A DNA stretch of 64,000 bases from Aphrocallistes beatrix (GCA_963281255.1 OY725505.1:1054001-1118000); one strand, 5' to 3'; counted from the first letter of the stretch, positions 22,663 to 34,690 are shown. Notes: generated from the sequence alone by a model not told the origin. Program-made: numbers and translations.

Positions 22663-22871
22663 AATTATAATAAGTAAGGTATAAGGAATTTATTAGTATA
22701 AGTTAATTAATTAGGAGATAATTACGCACGTTGAAATCTATATATAATTGAGAGATTATGTAATAGGACTTAACTTTTTTGTGGATTGTTGTATTCGAGA
22801 TTAAACCTTTTGTTCGTATCGTAGTCTTATTAAGTCTTATTAACTATTAGACGCGGACTCATACTATAATT
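22663..22871 (+). repeat. gypsy 3' LTR
   Basis: About 209 bp between the polypurine tract and intron sequence, bounded by inverted AATTATA and TATAATT instead of TG...CA. The boundaries are inferred from this symmetry and the tract position, because no second LTR copy is available. Confidence 0.5.
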
Positions 22872-23379
22872 CTACCAAAAATGTGTTTAATACTAAAGTG
22901 AATAACCAAATCTAAATACGTTTGATTAAATCAGTCTATCCCAATGCTAAAGAGATCCGCCACACCTCTCAAGAATTCCATTCTGAAACGGTCTAGATAA
23001 CTGCTAACTAGATTCCCTAGGGCTGTTTCATTAGCCTATGCATTATTTCGCTTGTCTTTGTTCACGCTTGAGTGCTGATTTAAAAGTCCAGATATTGGGA
23101 TGATGACAACCGATTGTAGTATTGAGGCTGCGATGCATTGCTATTTTACCATTTCTCACGATTTGCCACTTACCATCAGACGATTTAGTTAGATTACATG
23201 CTAAAAGGCCTGAAAATCTTCATGTGAGTCATTGATTATACTATTTTCAATTTAAACTCAAATCAATAACAGGTATCAACTTAGTTTATCAGACAGAAGC
23301 CTGCTTTATTTCCTCAGGTAAACCTAATTCGAGTTTTAGCGTCAGTACAACCATATCACGATGACGTTATGGCACAGTG
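22872..23379. other. intron 2, nothing recognised
   Basis: AT-rich sequence without recognisable gene or repeat boundary. Confidence 0.4.
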
Positions 23380-23870
23380 GCACGAAACCTCATTTTGGTG
23401 GTATTGACACTTTTTGTTGATGATAAGGTATAAAAAAGTATTATTGACCTATAAGTTATCGAACCTATTAATTCGATTGAGATGTTCAGATTTTGTAAGG
23501 CTTCAGATTCAAAAAGTGACGTCATCGCAGTTATGCTACAATTTATAAAATATTTGTAAATTAAAATTTATCCAAGATAATGAGATGTTTAGTCATCTTC
23601 TGGCAAGATAAGTGAATTTACAAATCACTAATATCTTCAATTAAACACGCTAGCGTTTGGGACTGAATTTTTATCCTCAATTAAATAAGAGGAGTGGGTC
23701 ATTCTGATACAGCAATCGGGTTAAACATCCTTATGCTATTTCAAGGATGAACTTGTGAGATAAAATTTCTCTATATCGACGGATTAACTTACTACTCGCT
23801 TCAAGACCTTCTTCCGATAATTGTTCTAACTCTAATCCATTATTGAAACTTAAAAATCGGAGTACAATGA
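23380..23870 (-). repeat. ORF-bearing repeat, family G copy 1 (inverted, broken)
   Basis: Inverted copy of 36190-36680, about 500 bp. On the minus strand it reads LELEQLSEEGLEASSKLI and RRYRE, then breaks with a stop. See the entry for copy 2. Confidence 0.6.
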
Positions 23871-24461
23871 CTCAATAACGTAGCATTTCGCATGTGTATT
23901 CTCACAATGAGTTGGAATCACACTCCCATCCCCTGTGAGGGGCTTAATGTGTTAACACTTTACTTGTTTTCAATAGTGTACTTTGTTTATTAGCAATAAT
24001 AATATATGCATTTATTTATCCAAGTTCCTTATGAGGCTAGGCTGCTCGATCGGTACTGTCCTGGGTATTTTCAATTCTCTTGGCGGCGCTGCTTAGCGCA
24101 TCCACGGCTTGGAGAAAATTTTATCTGTAAAAGTTAGAGCTGATATTTGTACTAAATTCCACAAATTTAAAAGGCCGCTGAATTCATGGATCTCCAAATA
24201 CTTTTACTGAATACATTATTCTGCTAATCGGAGACTCCCTGCAGTGTTTGAGACAGATTTTTAAAATTCAAGATGCAAATTTTGCGGTTCAATTTATAGA
24301 AAACGCGATTGTTTAATTTTTGTTTAATTTGCATCTATTCTTTGAATGGTTACTATAATTAAATATTTCGAAATTTTGTAGTGTAACACAGTCTAATTGC
24401 TTTTTTATATGTTTTTAATTAATGCTTTGATTTTTGTAACTCTTTTTTATTGTATATTTAG

Positions 24462-25004
24462 GTATTTGGTTTTATCAGTGAATCTAATGAAACTCAGGCT
24501 TGGATCACCGAGAAAGAGATTGCAGTTTCTATTGAAGATGGTGCAAAAGATCTGGCTTCATCGGAAGCTCTTCTTAGACATCATAATCTCCTAGAAAGAG
24601 ATTTAATTGCCATTGAAGAGAAAGTGAAACTACTGCAGATTGAATCTACAAAACTGCAGGAAAAATATATTTCTTATTCCGATTTGCTCGGAGAATCCCA
24701 AGCTGATCTAATAAGGCACTGGGAAGAATTGAGAAAACTTACAGAGGAGAGAGGAATTAAGCTATCATTTTCTCAACGATTGCAAAAATTTTCTAGGGAT
24801 TCTTATGATATTTTGGCTTGGATTTCTGATATAAAACAATTGATTAGTCAAGATGCTGAGCCTGAGACTGTACTAGATGCTGAAGCCTTGATAGAGAGAA
24901 TGCAAGACTATGACGGTGAGCTCTTTGTTAGAGAAGCAAACATTACTTCAACGTTACAATTTGGCAATACACTAGTTAGCACTGATCAGGGAAATTGTGA
25001 ACAA
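24462..25004 (+). CDS. alpha-Spec: alpha-spectrin exon 3 (repeats 3-4)
   Basis: Encodes 181 residues (about 258-438). It is the best conserved repeat segment: ETQAWITEKE, then DLASSEALLRHHNLLERDL, which is close to the canonical alpha-spectrin pattern of repeat 3, then HWEELRKLTEERGIKL and SRDSYDILAWISDIK of repeat 4, then DAEALIERMQDYDGE. Both repeats keep the helix-A tryptophan. Acceptor tatatttag ends at 24461. Donor gtaagt at 25005 is a perfect consensus. Frame is phase 0 at both ends. Intron 2 before it is about 14 kb and carries most of the Helitron-like cluster and the gypsy relic. Confidence 0.93.
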
Positions 25005-25485
25005 GTAAGTTAAGACTAAATTTCTTTATTATCCAGTTGATAATAATATGATTATATTAATTGAAACTTACTAATTTATTATGTTAATATATCTTTAGAA
25101 TACATAACATATACTATGTATGTTATGGACCAAAATGTAAATCTGACAAAATTTTTGAATTTTGATCTAGACAAAATATTTGGCTGATCCGAAATGTTGA
25201 TTTAACTTAACATTGATCTTTATAAAACAGAATTATAGTTAAATATAAATTGTACACTGTATATTTATTTAAGATTATTACGTTATTGAAGTAACTATTA
25301 TCATTAGCCATTAATGTTGATAGAAATTTGAAATGCACAATAATTAATTTGAAATATCGACAATTGTTCCAAATGTATGACAAAAGTATCAGTCATTTGT
25401 AACTTGTTACTTGGTTTGTTATGAGAGTTAGGGTGGAATCTGGGTGACATAGAGTCATGTGAGAGTAGAGAAGGGTAGATGTGCT
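25005..25485. other. intron 3 start, nothing recognised
   Basis: AT-rich intron sequence without clear repeats. Confidence 0.4.
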
Positions 25486-25640
25486 GGTAATGCGGAAATG
25501 GTTCGACTTTTTGAAAATAAAATAGTTTGAATTGCAGATTTAGGAAATAGTTCGACTTTTTACAAGTATCATTAGGATTAATGGTGGTTTTTATGTAAAC
25601 TATTTCCTTTTTTGGAAAGTCAAACTATTTCCACCATACC
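25486..25640. repeat. short fold-back repeat, family F copy 2
   Basis: Ends ggtaatgcggaaatggttcgac and the inverse of ggaaagtcaaactatttcc followed by accatacc are imperfect inverted repeats of about 27 bp. Homologous to 18421-18563. Confidence 0.6.
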
Positions 25641-26219
25641 GACGTGCTCGATCGTGGGATAGGTGCTGCCATAGTCTCAGTAGTTTGAGTAGAGAATTCA
25701 ATGATCTCGCTACCAATCTGTACGGCGTTATCTACATCCTCCGAAAAATATTGTTGTTATTTTATTGATGATTTTCACATTCTTCAATCCTAAACATTAA
25801 CAATATGACTAAATCGGGGCAGTTTTCTTGGATATAATTTATAGTTTCGATGTTAGAGGGTTTTTCGATGAATGGTATGGTTGATACTATTTACAAGATA
25901 CTTGTTTTTAAGATTGTGTACCTAAAATGTCTTTATTTCAGAGAAATTACAGTCTAAAATTTTATAGTGATTCTTGACTTTTAAAATGTGATCGTCTAAT
26001 CGAATTAACTTCTTAAACGAACGAGTAGTAGTCTTAATTAAGCGAAATTGAATTGGTTAAGAGTATAATTATTCCCTGTATCTGAATATGTTCTACAAAT
26101 AAACTCTCAAATATAATAGAACAATAAGCTAGTTTGATTAGATAGAATATATCTAATTTTATTTTAAGATTCAAACTCGGATAGAACGTACTTTAAATCA
26201 AGTTAAACTCAGTTAGAAC

Positions 26220-26632
26220 TAGGGCATTAGTCGATCCTCAAAAAAAGGATCTAGATCCAGATCCAGATCCTAACTTATAAAAGGAACTTCGATCCGATCA
26301 CGATCCTAATTTTATAAAAGGATCTTCGATCCGATCACGATCCCCAAAAGATCTTTTCAATAATAGTCAGAGGACTATCATTTTTAGTACAGCTTCTGGA
26401 AGGAGATGCCTTATGGCATGGACGGCGTGCAATGTCCGTCCCCTTGTGGCAGCCTGGGGGCGTACTTAGAGCTTAAGTTAGTATTCAAACCATAAAACAC
26501 ATTAAAAAATATATTTAATCAACATAAATTTCAACACTTTCAACTCCACCTTGGGATTAAAAAGAAAAAGGATCGGATCGAATTCAGTGAAAGTTTCGAT
26601 CCGATCATGGATCGAAAGATCCTAATGCCCTA
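26220..26632. repeat. hAT MITE with GATC-rich interior, copy 1
   Basis: Ends TAGGGCATTAG and CTAATGCCCTA, target duplication gttagaac perfect on both sides (26212-26219, 26633-26640). The interior is built from degenerate gatccgatcacgatcc units. A second copy is at about 53535-53905. Confidence 0.9.
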
Positions 26633-26640
26633 GTTAGAAC

Positions 26641-27198
26641 GTACTTTTTAATCGGTTAAAATACAACGACTAACATTTTATTAAAGTGGACTCTTCTATA
26701 TGAGTTCTGCTGATAAAGATGCTCCTATCTTAATTGTTAAACTGTACATTGGTAAAAATGGTTTGGACAGTACATACTAACCGACCTGAAAATCAATATA
26801 ATTTGTTGTGTTAGTAATACCTCTTATCCGAGTACGTATTAACCGATTATTATAATATATCAGATGGAGTGAGAATCCTTTATTGAAGACGGTATATATT
26901 TACCGAGTAAAGCCGAGTACGTCTTATCCGAGTTCTACTGAGTCCCAAGGTATTAGGGACTGCTGTTTCTAATAAGATTTATTGGATTACTAAGATCTTT
27001 TTAAAAACACTTTCTGGAGGTAAGCCTCGCAATGCCTACCCTACCGCCAGTTGTGGATCAAGCATCTAAGTCATTTGCCTCAGGGCCCCAAGCTTTTGAA
27101 GAGACCCACACTAACTTAATCCTCAAACGCACAGTTTATTTGGAAATATTGCTAATTTAATAATGGTTGAGAGATATCTATTATAATCTATTTGAAAT
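26641..27198. other. intron 3 spacer with decayed repeat
   Basis: The section 26700-26960 has ccgagtacgt motifs on both strands (cttatccgagtacgtattaaccg, gccgagtacgtcttatccgagttctactg), suggesting an old pogo-type MITE, but ends are not clear. Confidence 0.3.
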
Positions 27199-27450
27199 TC
27201 ATGTGATACCACTTATCATTAAAACATCACCTTTCAGGATTTGTGAGAATGTATGCTCTCCACTGAAATTCCTGACTATTAAGCATAAATAGAGACGAAA
27301 TGCGGCTTCAATATTTGGAAATGTGGAAACTAAATCTTGTTCTATAAGTAAATTATACATGTTGACTTCTTTGCTAGCATTTTTAACCCTAAGTTGCGCT
27401 CCCAGTGGGGTGCGCATTAGAAGTGCGAATTGCACCAGTTCATCTGTCAA
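27199..27450 (-). pseudogene. hAT dimerisation-domain relic
   Basis: Minus-strand fragment with NMYNLLIEQDLVSTFPNIEAAFRLYLCLIVRNFSGEHTFS in register with the C-terminal dimerisation domain of ZMYM1-like hAT transposases (FPNxxxALRxYLxLxxxNxSGERSFS). It is a separate, older copy from the element that begins 140 bp downstream. Confidence 0.65.
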
Positions 27451-27800
27451 TGAAATTTCTAAATCAAATTGGCAGGTGCATACTAATGTTTCGGTTGCTC
27501 TTCTTGTTCATTAATGTACTTCAATTTCGAGAGGAATCCAAACAAATCGGAAGCCTTATTGTTCATTTGATTCCTTACTTATAGACTGAAGCAGGGCCGG
27601 ATTAAGGTTGCGTGGGGCCCGTGGCATATTTTTTACGCGGGGCCCATAGTACTGGTCCGGAAAACCATGCCGTTACTAAAAGCTTGTATTGTGCCTAGCA
27701 GATGGCCGGACCAGGCGGACCGGGTGCTACGCCTATGATATATAATATAAGGTAATAACACTTTATAGTGTGAAAGTTACTAATCTCAATCTTTAGTCAT

Positions 27801-28223
27801 TTAAAAGTCATGCTTACGGGATTTCAAAAGAGAAAAATCACGAATAAGTGAATCAATGTCACGAAGAAGCTCATATTCTACGCTGAGTAGAGTGAGGCTG
27901 TTCAAGCGGGTCTGAGACATACACGGTCGTAACTGATTTTTTATGTGTTGGAGTTTAGAGAACGATCGTTCACCAGAGCAGTTGGAGATCATGAGACACA
28001 AGTAAATGCGCAAAGCGATTACAGTATTCGGAAATACAGTTTCCATTTTGTTAGCCACGATAAGCTTGTACATGAGCAGTTCCGCAGACTCCACATTCAA
28101 CATCACGTCGTCGCCATCGTTGGTGATCACATCAACATCAACGTTATCTAGATTTGTCTCCACCAAAGCTGGTACTGGAAAACACTTAGGAGCAGCAGGT
28201 GAGATAGTGCTGGTGGTAGTCAA
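27801..28223 (-). pseudogene. hAT transposase C-terminal dimerisation domain
   Basis: A 140-codon frame with KMETVFPNTVIALRIYLCLM, NCSGERSFSKLQHIKNQLRP, MSQTRLNSLTLLSVEYELL and DSLIRDFSLLKSRKHDF to a stop. This is an excellent match in pattern to the hAT C-terminal dimerisation domain (NxSGERSFSxLxxIKxxLRxxMSQxRLNxLxLLSIE). Intact as a domain, but disconnected from any catalytic core inside this deleted element. Confidence 0.85.
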
Positions 28224-28523
28224 ATCAAGCGATCTCTCAGCAAATTCCGTCTTGAGAAAAGCGGAGGTGAGTGTATGTGAACAAGCTTTTTAGGCACTGC
28301 CGATTGTATTTCTCTCCCTCAAATCTGGTAGAAGATTCGCTGAAATCTTAATCGAGATTTTGGCACTGAACACTCCCTTTCGGTGCCCAGTATTCTCTCA
28401 TACTATCTGAAACATGAGCAAGCCATATCCCCAAATCGCAGGAAAATGGATTGGAAACACTGTGAGGAGTTTCTGGCATGTCAGATGTCTCAGGTACAAA
28501 ATCATATTCTTGAACCCCTGTTG

Positions 28524-28769
28524 CTACTTCGACATGTTCCTGAGTGGCATTTCCGCAAGATCATCTGCACTCTTGAGCGACGTCGTGGCAATTTCTGCAA
28601 CGTCGGTACCAGGATTATTATCAGCGTTGCTCTTGGGAAAAAACATTTCAGTTAACTTTGGCATTTTGTTCAAAACTTCAGTTTCCCGTGCGACTCGTTC
28701 TTCCTTTGCCTTCCGTTTTGCCGCGCCAGATTCATATTGGCGACCCATGTCCCGATCGCGACCACTCAT
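28524..28769 (-). pseudogene. hAT (ZMYM1-like) transposase N-terminus
   Basis: An 81-codon frame: basic start with YESGAAKRKAKEERV and NKMPKLTEMFF, the KRK-rich N-terminal region followed by the K-L-T-x-F-F motif seen at the start of ZMYM1-like hAT transposases. It is in the same orientation and in correct order with the C-terminal part at 27801-28223. The zinc finger, DUF4371 start and RNase-H-fold core are missing. Confidence 0.7.
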
Positions 28770-29250
28770 AGTCCTTATAGTTCTAAAGTTACAAGAAACG
28801 AAGCAATATCAAAATTGACCCTCTCGGGACAGACGCTAAAGAGATATTTCTCTGGTAAACAACATCCCTAATTTGAAAATAAATTTGGACGAAAGGATAA
28901 TACTATGTCTGTGATAGATTGTGCATTCAATTAGAAAACGATTCAGTATTCTAGTGTAGGGAATTTTCTAAATTCTAACAAACTAAACTAATTATTGGGA
29001 GACTCCACTGTATATAATATATTAGTCTTAAGGTAAGTAATGTGGTCGGTTAATATTGTACACTACTATAATAACGATCACGATATTATAAATTGGAATG
29101 GAGGGTAAATATTGGGACGGACGGCCATGATAAACAAGTAATTTCGCGTAATCTGGGACTTGTCTGCAAAGAAACCGCGGGGGCCTAAAAGCGCGGGGCC
29201 CGTGGCATATGCCACTTCTGCCACGTGCTTAATCCGGCACTGGACTGAAG

Positions 29251-30753
29251 TCATTATTTCATATTGGATCCTAATTAAACTCCCTTTTAATGTATAATTG
29301 TTTTCATGCATACAAATTAGCTAAATATTCATAGAATTATTTATGTTTTGAGTGAAATAGTAAAATATAGCAAGTATTATAGTGTCTAAGAGTGCCTAAT
29401 TACAACATTGCACATATAAATACGTACACAGGTTATAATCAATATCGCTCGGAAAATCACCAAATTTGTCAATTTTTAATTTTTTTTGATGCGTAATGAT
29501 GACGTCAGAACACAGTGATGAGTAATCATATATATATATATGATTACTCATCTCTGTGTTCTAGTAGTAAATGTAATTGTCATGGGTTAAAAATGTCATA
29601 TTTCTTATGATAACATACCTTCTTATGCAGTATCAAAAAAATGCCCAGTAGTATGGCCTTATATAACGAAGGTCACGCATATATCAGTAAATTAATTCGA
29701 TTTCTCCTGGGCGGGAAATGGGAAGTCAAAAATATGTACGGAATCCCTAGACAGTTACACTGCAATTCATAACCTCGAAAAATATACTAATCTAATCAGG
29801 TCAATATGATACATGACCCAAAAAAAATTGCTAGAAATTGTTTATTGCATTTTCCGTTGTATCATGTCTTAGGAGCAACATACTAAAACTTTACCGAAAT
29901 CGAAATATCAGAAAATAATTTGGCACGATCCCGTCGTTGACCCCGGGCTATAAAAATCGCCGGTTTTGAAAACTGAGATATACCTTTTCAAATGATTGCA
30001 AATCATTTTTTTCTTCATTTTTTTATTGTCATATTCGTGCTCAGCATCGAATTTCCGCAAATTTGATATATATATTGACTATATTTTGAGCAAAATATTT
30101 AGGCCCTCCCTAGCAACAACCTGGATTTTAAAAATTCTGATCTCCAAATTTGGTGTAAACCATATCGAGTGACCCCTTGTTTTTCTCGACTATGCTTGCT
30201 GAGTACGAATTTCTTAATATAAATAGTCTAAACGTTAGTTTTAAAATATTATTGTTTGCGACTGGTGGTATTCATGTATTTTTAACGGTAAACCTACTTA
30301 TAAATTTTTCTTTTGTCCTTTTAACTCCTATGAAATGTAAGAATTGAAAATTTTGGTGGCATAGATGGACTGATATGTTCACATTTCAATATCATCTTCG
30401 ATTTCATCATCCGATGGAATTCCTTCTTTCCTATTGCCACAGTTGTCATCTTGGCATCATCTGCTTTTTCATTTTCAGGAGTGCTTCGGGTGCAAGGTTA
30501 CTGTCCAACATGACTGGGATTAGGCTGTTATCTTGGCAGTTCCATCTCCATTCGGTGACCTCCATTTTAGCAATTGAAAGATCAAATTTGTATAATTTGA
30601 TTCATTTTCATTATTACTAGATCGATTTAATTATTGACTTAGTTTCATCGAGCTTTAGTATGATATCATATTTAAAACTATCACTTATGATCAAAAATTC
30701 TTTAAACTATTTTTAAAATTTTGTTTTATTTTTGCTATTTTATAACTCATTAG
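29251..30753. other. intron 3 distal part with family B fragment
   Basis: At 29426-29520 a reverse family B fragment (aatatcgctcggaaaatcaccaaatttgtc ... gatgacgtcagaacacagtgatgag) abuts an AT palindrome (gatgagtaatcatat... atgattactcatc). The rest of the intron shows no recognised gene; the 81-codon frame at 30375 has no family match. Confidence 0.5.
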
Positions 30754-31104
30754 GTTCGGATTTCTCTAACTCAAATAAATTCTAATTTAGCAGAACTTAA
30801 GGTCATTCTGTTTGACCGAAGAAATCATTTGAAAAAAAAAATGGAAATTTTACATTTTCATCGAAATTGTGGTCGTATCAAGGTTTCCTTGTCTAAACTT
30901 AATCAAGATATTGATACTAATAAAACTGGGAATTCTTGGGAAGAAACCGATGGTTTAATGAAAGAATTAGAGAGTATCGATCACACTTTTCACGCATATT
31001 GCGAAAGTTTCAATCAGTTGGAACAGGAGGCAAGTCGATTACTTACTGAATCTGAAAATAGAGATGTAATAAAAGCAGACATTGAAATTGTTGAGAATCT
31101 GAAG
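30754..31104 (+). CDS. alpha-Spec: alpha-spectrin exon 4 (repeat 4 end, repeat 5)
   Basis: Encodes 117 residues (about 439-555), from VRISLTQINSNLAEL, matching the helix C that ends repeat 4, to IEIVENLK. Repeat 5 helix A reads LHFHRNCGRIKVSLSK: the usual tryptophan is absent, as in repeats 2 and 7. A short in-frame poly-A tract (30829 region) encodes KKK. Acceptor cattag ends at 30753; donor gtattt starts at 31105; both phase 0. The call rests on order and length between exons 3 and 5 as much as on residue identity. Confidence 0.85.
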
Positions 31105-31180
31105 GTATTTTCTATTACATCATAACTTATTTATTTATTGACCACTCTATATAATTTTCATTTATTTCAATTATGATGCA

Positions 31181-31710
31181 TCCTTACTATTAAATCCGAT
31201 TAATGTTTATATATATACAAGAGCGCTTTGCTTGCTTGCTTGCGCAGCTGGTAGACACTTTGTGCCCGCCAAAGGCGCTCTTTGGGCGCCTGATCTCACA
31301 TTGATTAATTATAAGGTAGATAACATTTCTAAATACTGCTGTTATGATCGATATCACTCGAAAAATCACAAAATTTGTTGATGCGTAATGATGACGTCAT
31401 AACAAAGTGATGAGTCATTTTTTGATGATAGTTGCATCATATGTGATATATATTAATATACACATTCTATTAAAATTTCAGCCTTCTATCACGCTCAAAA
31501 CTTAGTGGAGCTATAGGACTCGATTAATCTATATATATATATATATATATACGTACGTATATATAGCTGTAACGAATTGATGAAGAAACTACATTGCACA
31601 AAAAGCTGATTTTTGAGATGGTGGAGTCTTTTGGCTTAGTTCTGACTCCAGACAAAAATGTTGACTCATAATGGAATTGTGACGTCATTGTCACCTTTTT
31701 ATTGTTATAT
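31181..31710. mobile_element. Helitron-like family B copies, head-to-head and decayed
   Basis: A TCCTTACTATTAAA end at 31181 is followed by a reverse 3' terminus CAAGAGCGC at 31218 and a reverse body to about 31515. Then, after a TA tract, a forward CTGTAACGAATTGATGAAG block runs to about 31710. Both bodies are truncated. Confidence 0.6.
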
Positions 31711-31875
31711 ATTTGTGGAAAAGTGACAATGCTACTTCCAAAAACCCGCCAATTTGTGTGATTATGCTTTACTTGACTTCACAGATATGTTTTCTTCAAA
31801 ATTTGAGTTTTTTTCACCCCTCAAAACTGTTAAATCTTGCCTATTTTGTCTTGGTTGAAGCTGAGATGAGTACTC

Positions 31876-32180
31876 TATGGGTCCGAATAAACGGGGCCCC
31901 CCGCTTATTAATTTTTGAAAAAATTTCCACCCCCCCCCGTTTATTAAATTTTATACTAATTGAAACTTGAATTTTACCAAACCATAGTTTCTGACTTGAT
32001 GTTCTGAATTATTAGAATTCTCTACTATAATATTGTACTTTATTCTAATTACGTAGGCGTAAATATATGCTCGAATTTCTTTTTGTTGATTTTCATAATT
32101 AAATAATCATTGAATCCTAATAATTAAATCCTATTAGCATGACCCCCCCCCCCCCGTTTATTCGGACCCCTAAAGTAAGA
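31876..32180. repeat. MITE with GGTCCGAATAAACGGGG ends
   Basis: Left end tgggtccgaataaacgggg and right end ccccgtttattcggacccc are inverted. Poly-C tracts (32142-32154 and near 31930) lie just inside. Target-site duplication not clear. Confidence 0.6.
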
Positions 32181-32339
32181 GAGTAGATTACTTCAGGCTA
32201 AATGTTTGTTTAGCGTTACTGCAACTTTTAATCTAAATTTTAGAGTACTCCAAAATATTCTAAAGTTTGATTCTTTAGATGCACGCTATTCAAATAGTTT
32301 ACCTTGATCACCAGATATTCAACATAAAAGTTTCAAGCA

Positions 32340-32720
32340 ATTAGAAATGATTTACTGGTCGGGCAAGGAAGGTTCCCCCACATGCAGGTTTATAATGGGA
32401 TTTATCCGGTTTAGGGAAATTATAAAAATGTACTTCTGATATTCAAAGAAGCTTGTAACTATATTTTTGAGATATTTGGGGTTGGTTTTATATCAGCTAT
32501 TAGTACCTTTTAATGGTCTAAAATCTACCTGTTCGGAGATATTGAGGAAAACAATTGGGACCCGCCTTCGTACTTTCGGTAATGGTTCCAATTATTTTCA
32601 CCAATATCTCCGAATCGGTAAATATTGTTTTTTTAAAATATCAGAAGTACACTTTTTATAACTTTGTACACCTGGCGCGACCAGTAAATCTTCTCCAAAT
32701 TGTTTGAAACTTTTATGGTA
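32340..32720. repeat. decayed long-TIR element related to 40704-42401
   Basis: Left tttcaagcaattag...tttactggtcgg...aggtttataatggga...tatccggttt and, inverted, aaatattctgatat... ggcgcgaccagtaaatc...caaattgtttgaaac. These blocks match the arms of the 40704-42401 element but are much diverged. Confidence 0.5.
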
Positions 32721-32722
32721 AA

Positions 32723-33121
32723 CAAGTGTTTTTCGCTTGTTTGCGTCCCGCGGTAGGCGGACACTTTGTGTCCGCTGGAGGTGCCCAAAGGGCACCTGTG
32801 GTCACATTGATTAATTATAAGGGAGATAACATCTCTAAATACGTCTGTCCTACTGTTATAATCGATATCGCACAAAAAATTTTTATGCGTAATGGTGACG
32901 TCCTAACAGAGTCATTATTTTTAATAATTGTGTCATATGTGAAGAATATTAATATACACATTCTATTAAAATTCCAGCCTTCTAATTAGCACGTAAAATG
33001 GCTGAGTTATGGTCGAAAAACTGCAATTTTTAATTATAAAAATTGTGACAATGACGTCTTAATTCAATGATGAGTCGACATTTTCGTCTGAACTCAGACC
33101 TTAGTGGATGACTCCTGGACT
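32723..33121 (-). mobile_element. Helitron-like family B copy, reverse
   Basis: Starts CAAGTG at the 3' terminus, hairpin ggcggacactttgtgtccgc, cgatatcgcac, TGACGTCC, then TGACGTCT and tgatgagtcgacattttcg; the 5' end is lost. Confidence 0.6.
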
Positions 33122-34382
33122 CGGAATTTATTTAATTTAACTTTTACTAAATAACGGGATAATGTGCTCATTATCTCTTTAATGGGAAAAGATGTCGATT
33201 AACAGACCGATGGTGCAGCTCCTTAAGTAACTCGAAGGAATGTGAGATGTGAGAGTAAATATCATTATACTCATTTTATAGCTTTGAGGTGTAAAATTTT
33301 ACATTTACTTATTGATAACTAAGACCAATATAAACAGGCTATCGATTAATTCGTTTGTAAAAGTGAAACATATTTGAATGAGGGGTCGTTTTGATAGGAC
33401 GATCCGGTCATAGCTACCCAACCAGGGCCGTCGGAGCAGGAGGGGACTCATGTCAAATCACATTCTCGGCCCGAGTCAGGTTGCATAAGGGCATTGATTA
33501 ATATTGTTATACGCATAGAGGTATAGACTCTGGTAGGGTTGGTAAGGAACTGGCCCTACCAATAATTTATCGCGAGAATTAATATCTCGATTACAAGCTG
33601 TCCTGAATGGCCCAACTAGTCTTGAGTAGTTGCTCAAAGCCAATACCATTCGAGTTTAACTACTATACATGATTGTGATGATTCCCGTCATGGGTTGATA
33701 TTTTTATTTTTGGGCTGATCAATTTCTTAGAAAACTTCAAAAATTGCTAATTCGATGCGTAGATTTCCAATCTAAGGTTGAAACCGATTGGACCGAATGT
33801 CAGTATTCATGAATAGTTCCTGAACCGAATACGAATACTGATAATATTCGGTACTCTAACCGAATACGAATAGTGATAATTCGGTACTCTAACCGAATAT
33901 GAATAGTGATATTACAACAAAACTTGAAACAATTAGAAAATTTCCATTCGGCTCTACTGTGAAAAATATACTGTTAATATTGCAAGGCTTGTAATTTAGT
34001 TTATAATAATTAAACTTAAGGCAGTATTGTGGAAAATCGAAGACATTTTAAGATTAAAACAATTTGTCTAATCTCGTGATAGTTTTAGGTTTCCAAGGTC
34101 ATCTGTAACTAATGGAACATTCTGCTCGATACTATTAAAAACGAATTCTCCAGAACTATGTAACTCTAAACTCACTCCACTCACAATGCCAATATCTTGG
34201 GGATAAAATGAACAAGTATCCACACAATCAACTTCTTGTGAGAGAACTGTTCGAATGCAGAAACATCTGCATTCGAACATTCCATCTCACATGGCATTAA
34301 AGGTACAGATGAATCACAAGTTGATACAACATTGCTGTCATTACTTTCGTGAAACATGACTACCTCTGTACTAATTTTAAAA
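33122..34382. other. intron 4 spacer, partly recognised
   Basis: At 33773, aaggttgaaaccgattggaccgaat resembles the ends of the hAT MITE family at 52138 and 62587. From 33810 to 33910 a unit of about 33-35 bp (ctctaaccgaatacgaatagtgata) is repeated nearly three times. The minus-strand frame at 34068-34280 has no recognised family; a flanking inverted gaatgcag-aaacat-ctgcattc interrupts it. Confidence 0.4.
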
Positions 34383-34690
34383 TTAGATAGTCGTCATATG
34401 ATTGCGCATATAGGTTATATCTGTGACAAATTCATTGATTTTCAGAAACTGTTTAAGGGCACTCTGTGTTTTATTATAAAATCTCCCGCTGAGCTGTGAA
34501 TGGGTTGATGCGAAAAGTTTTATCAACGGATATTGGTACTGTGACACCATATTTATATATGGTGGTAATGCATTCATAATCTCTATTGTGCGTGATTAAT
34601 GATTTAAGGCAGCTCATGTATTAGTTCAATCATCTTCTACCGCATCCCTAGTCCAAAATCCGCAATTTACTGTGAGGTCTTATACACTGC
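34383..34690. repeat. family C fold-back element, partial
   Basis: Blocks gtcgtcatatgattgcgcatataggttatat, gtttaagggcactc, ccatatttatatatggtgg, ccgcatccctagtccaaaatccgca and gtgaggtcttatac match the full family C copies. Cut at the right by the Tc1-type MITE. Confidence 0.6.

Larger units (their letters stand above)
18600..22871 (+). mobile_element. Ty3/gypsy-type LTR retrotransposon, 5' LTR missing
   Basis: Gag and Pol domains run in normal Ty3/gypsy order: zinc knuckles, protease, reverse transcriptase, RNase H, integrase, then a polypurine tract and one LTR. No copy of the 3' LTR was found upstream, so the 5' LTR and probably the start of Gag are lost. Many stops and frameshifts show it is dead. 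It lies in intron 2 of alpha-spectrin in the sense orientation. Confidence 0.88.
27592..29242 (-). mobile_element. internally deleted hAT element, 1.65 kb
   Basis: Ends CAGGGCCGGATTAAG (27592) and the inverse of CAGTGCCGGATTAAG (ending 29242), with a perfect 8-bp target duplication gactgaag (27584-27591, 29243-29250). It carries a minus-strand transposase N-terminus and C-terminus with the catalytic middle removed. This is a classic deletion derivative that could be mobilised only in trans. Confidence 0.9.

Noticed and set aside
29520-29570. AT palindrome as a replication origin
   Set aside because: It is an inverted join of family B fragment and TA tract, with no other origin features.
34068-34280. 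Minus-strand 70-codon frame as a gene
   Set aside because: No family match, an inverted repeat interrupts its start, and composition equals the flanks.
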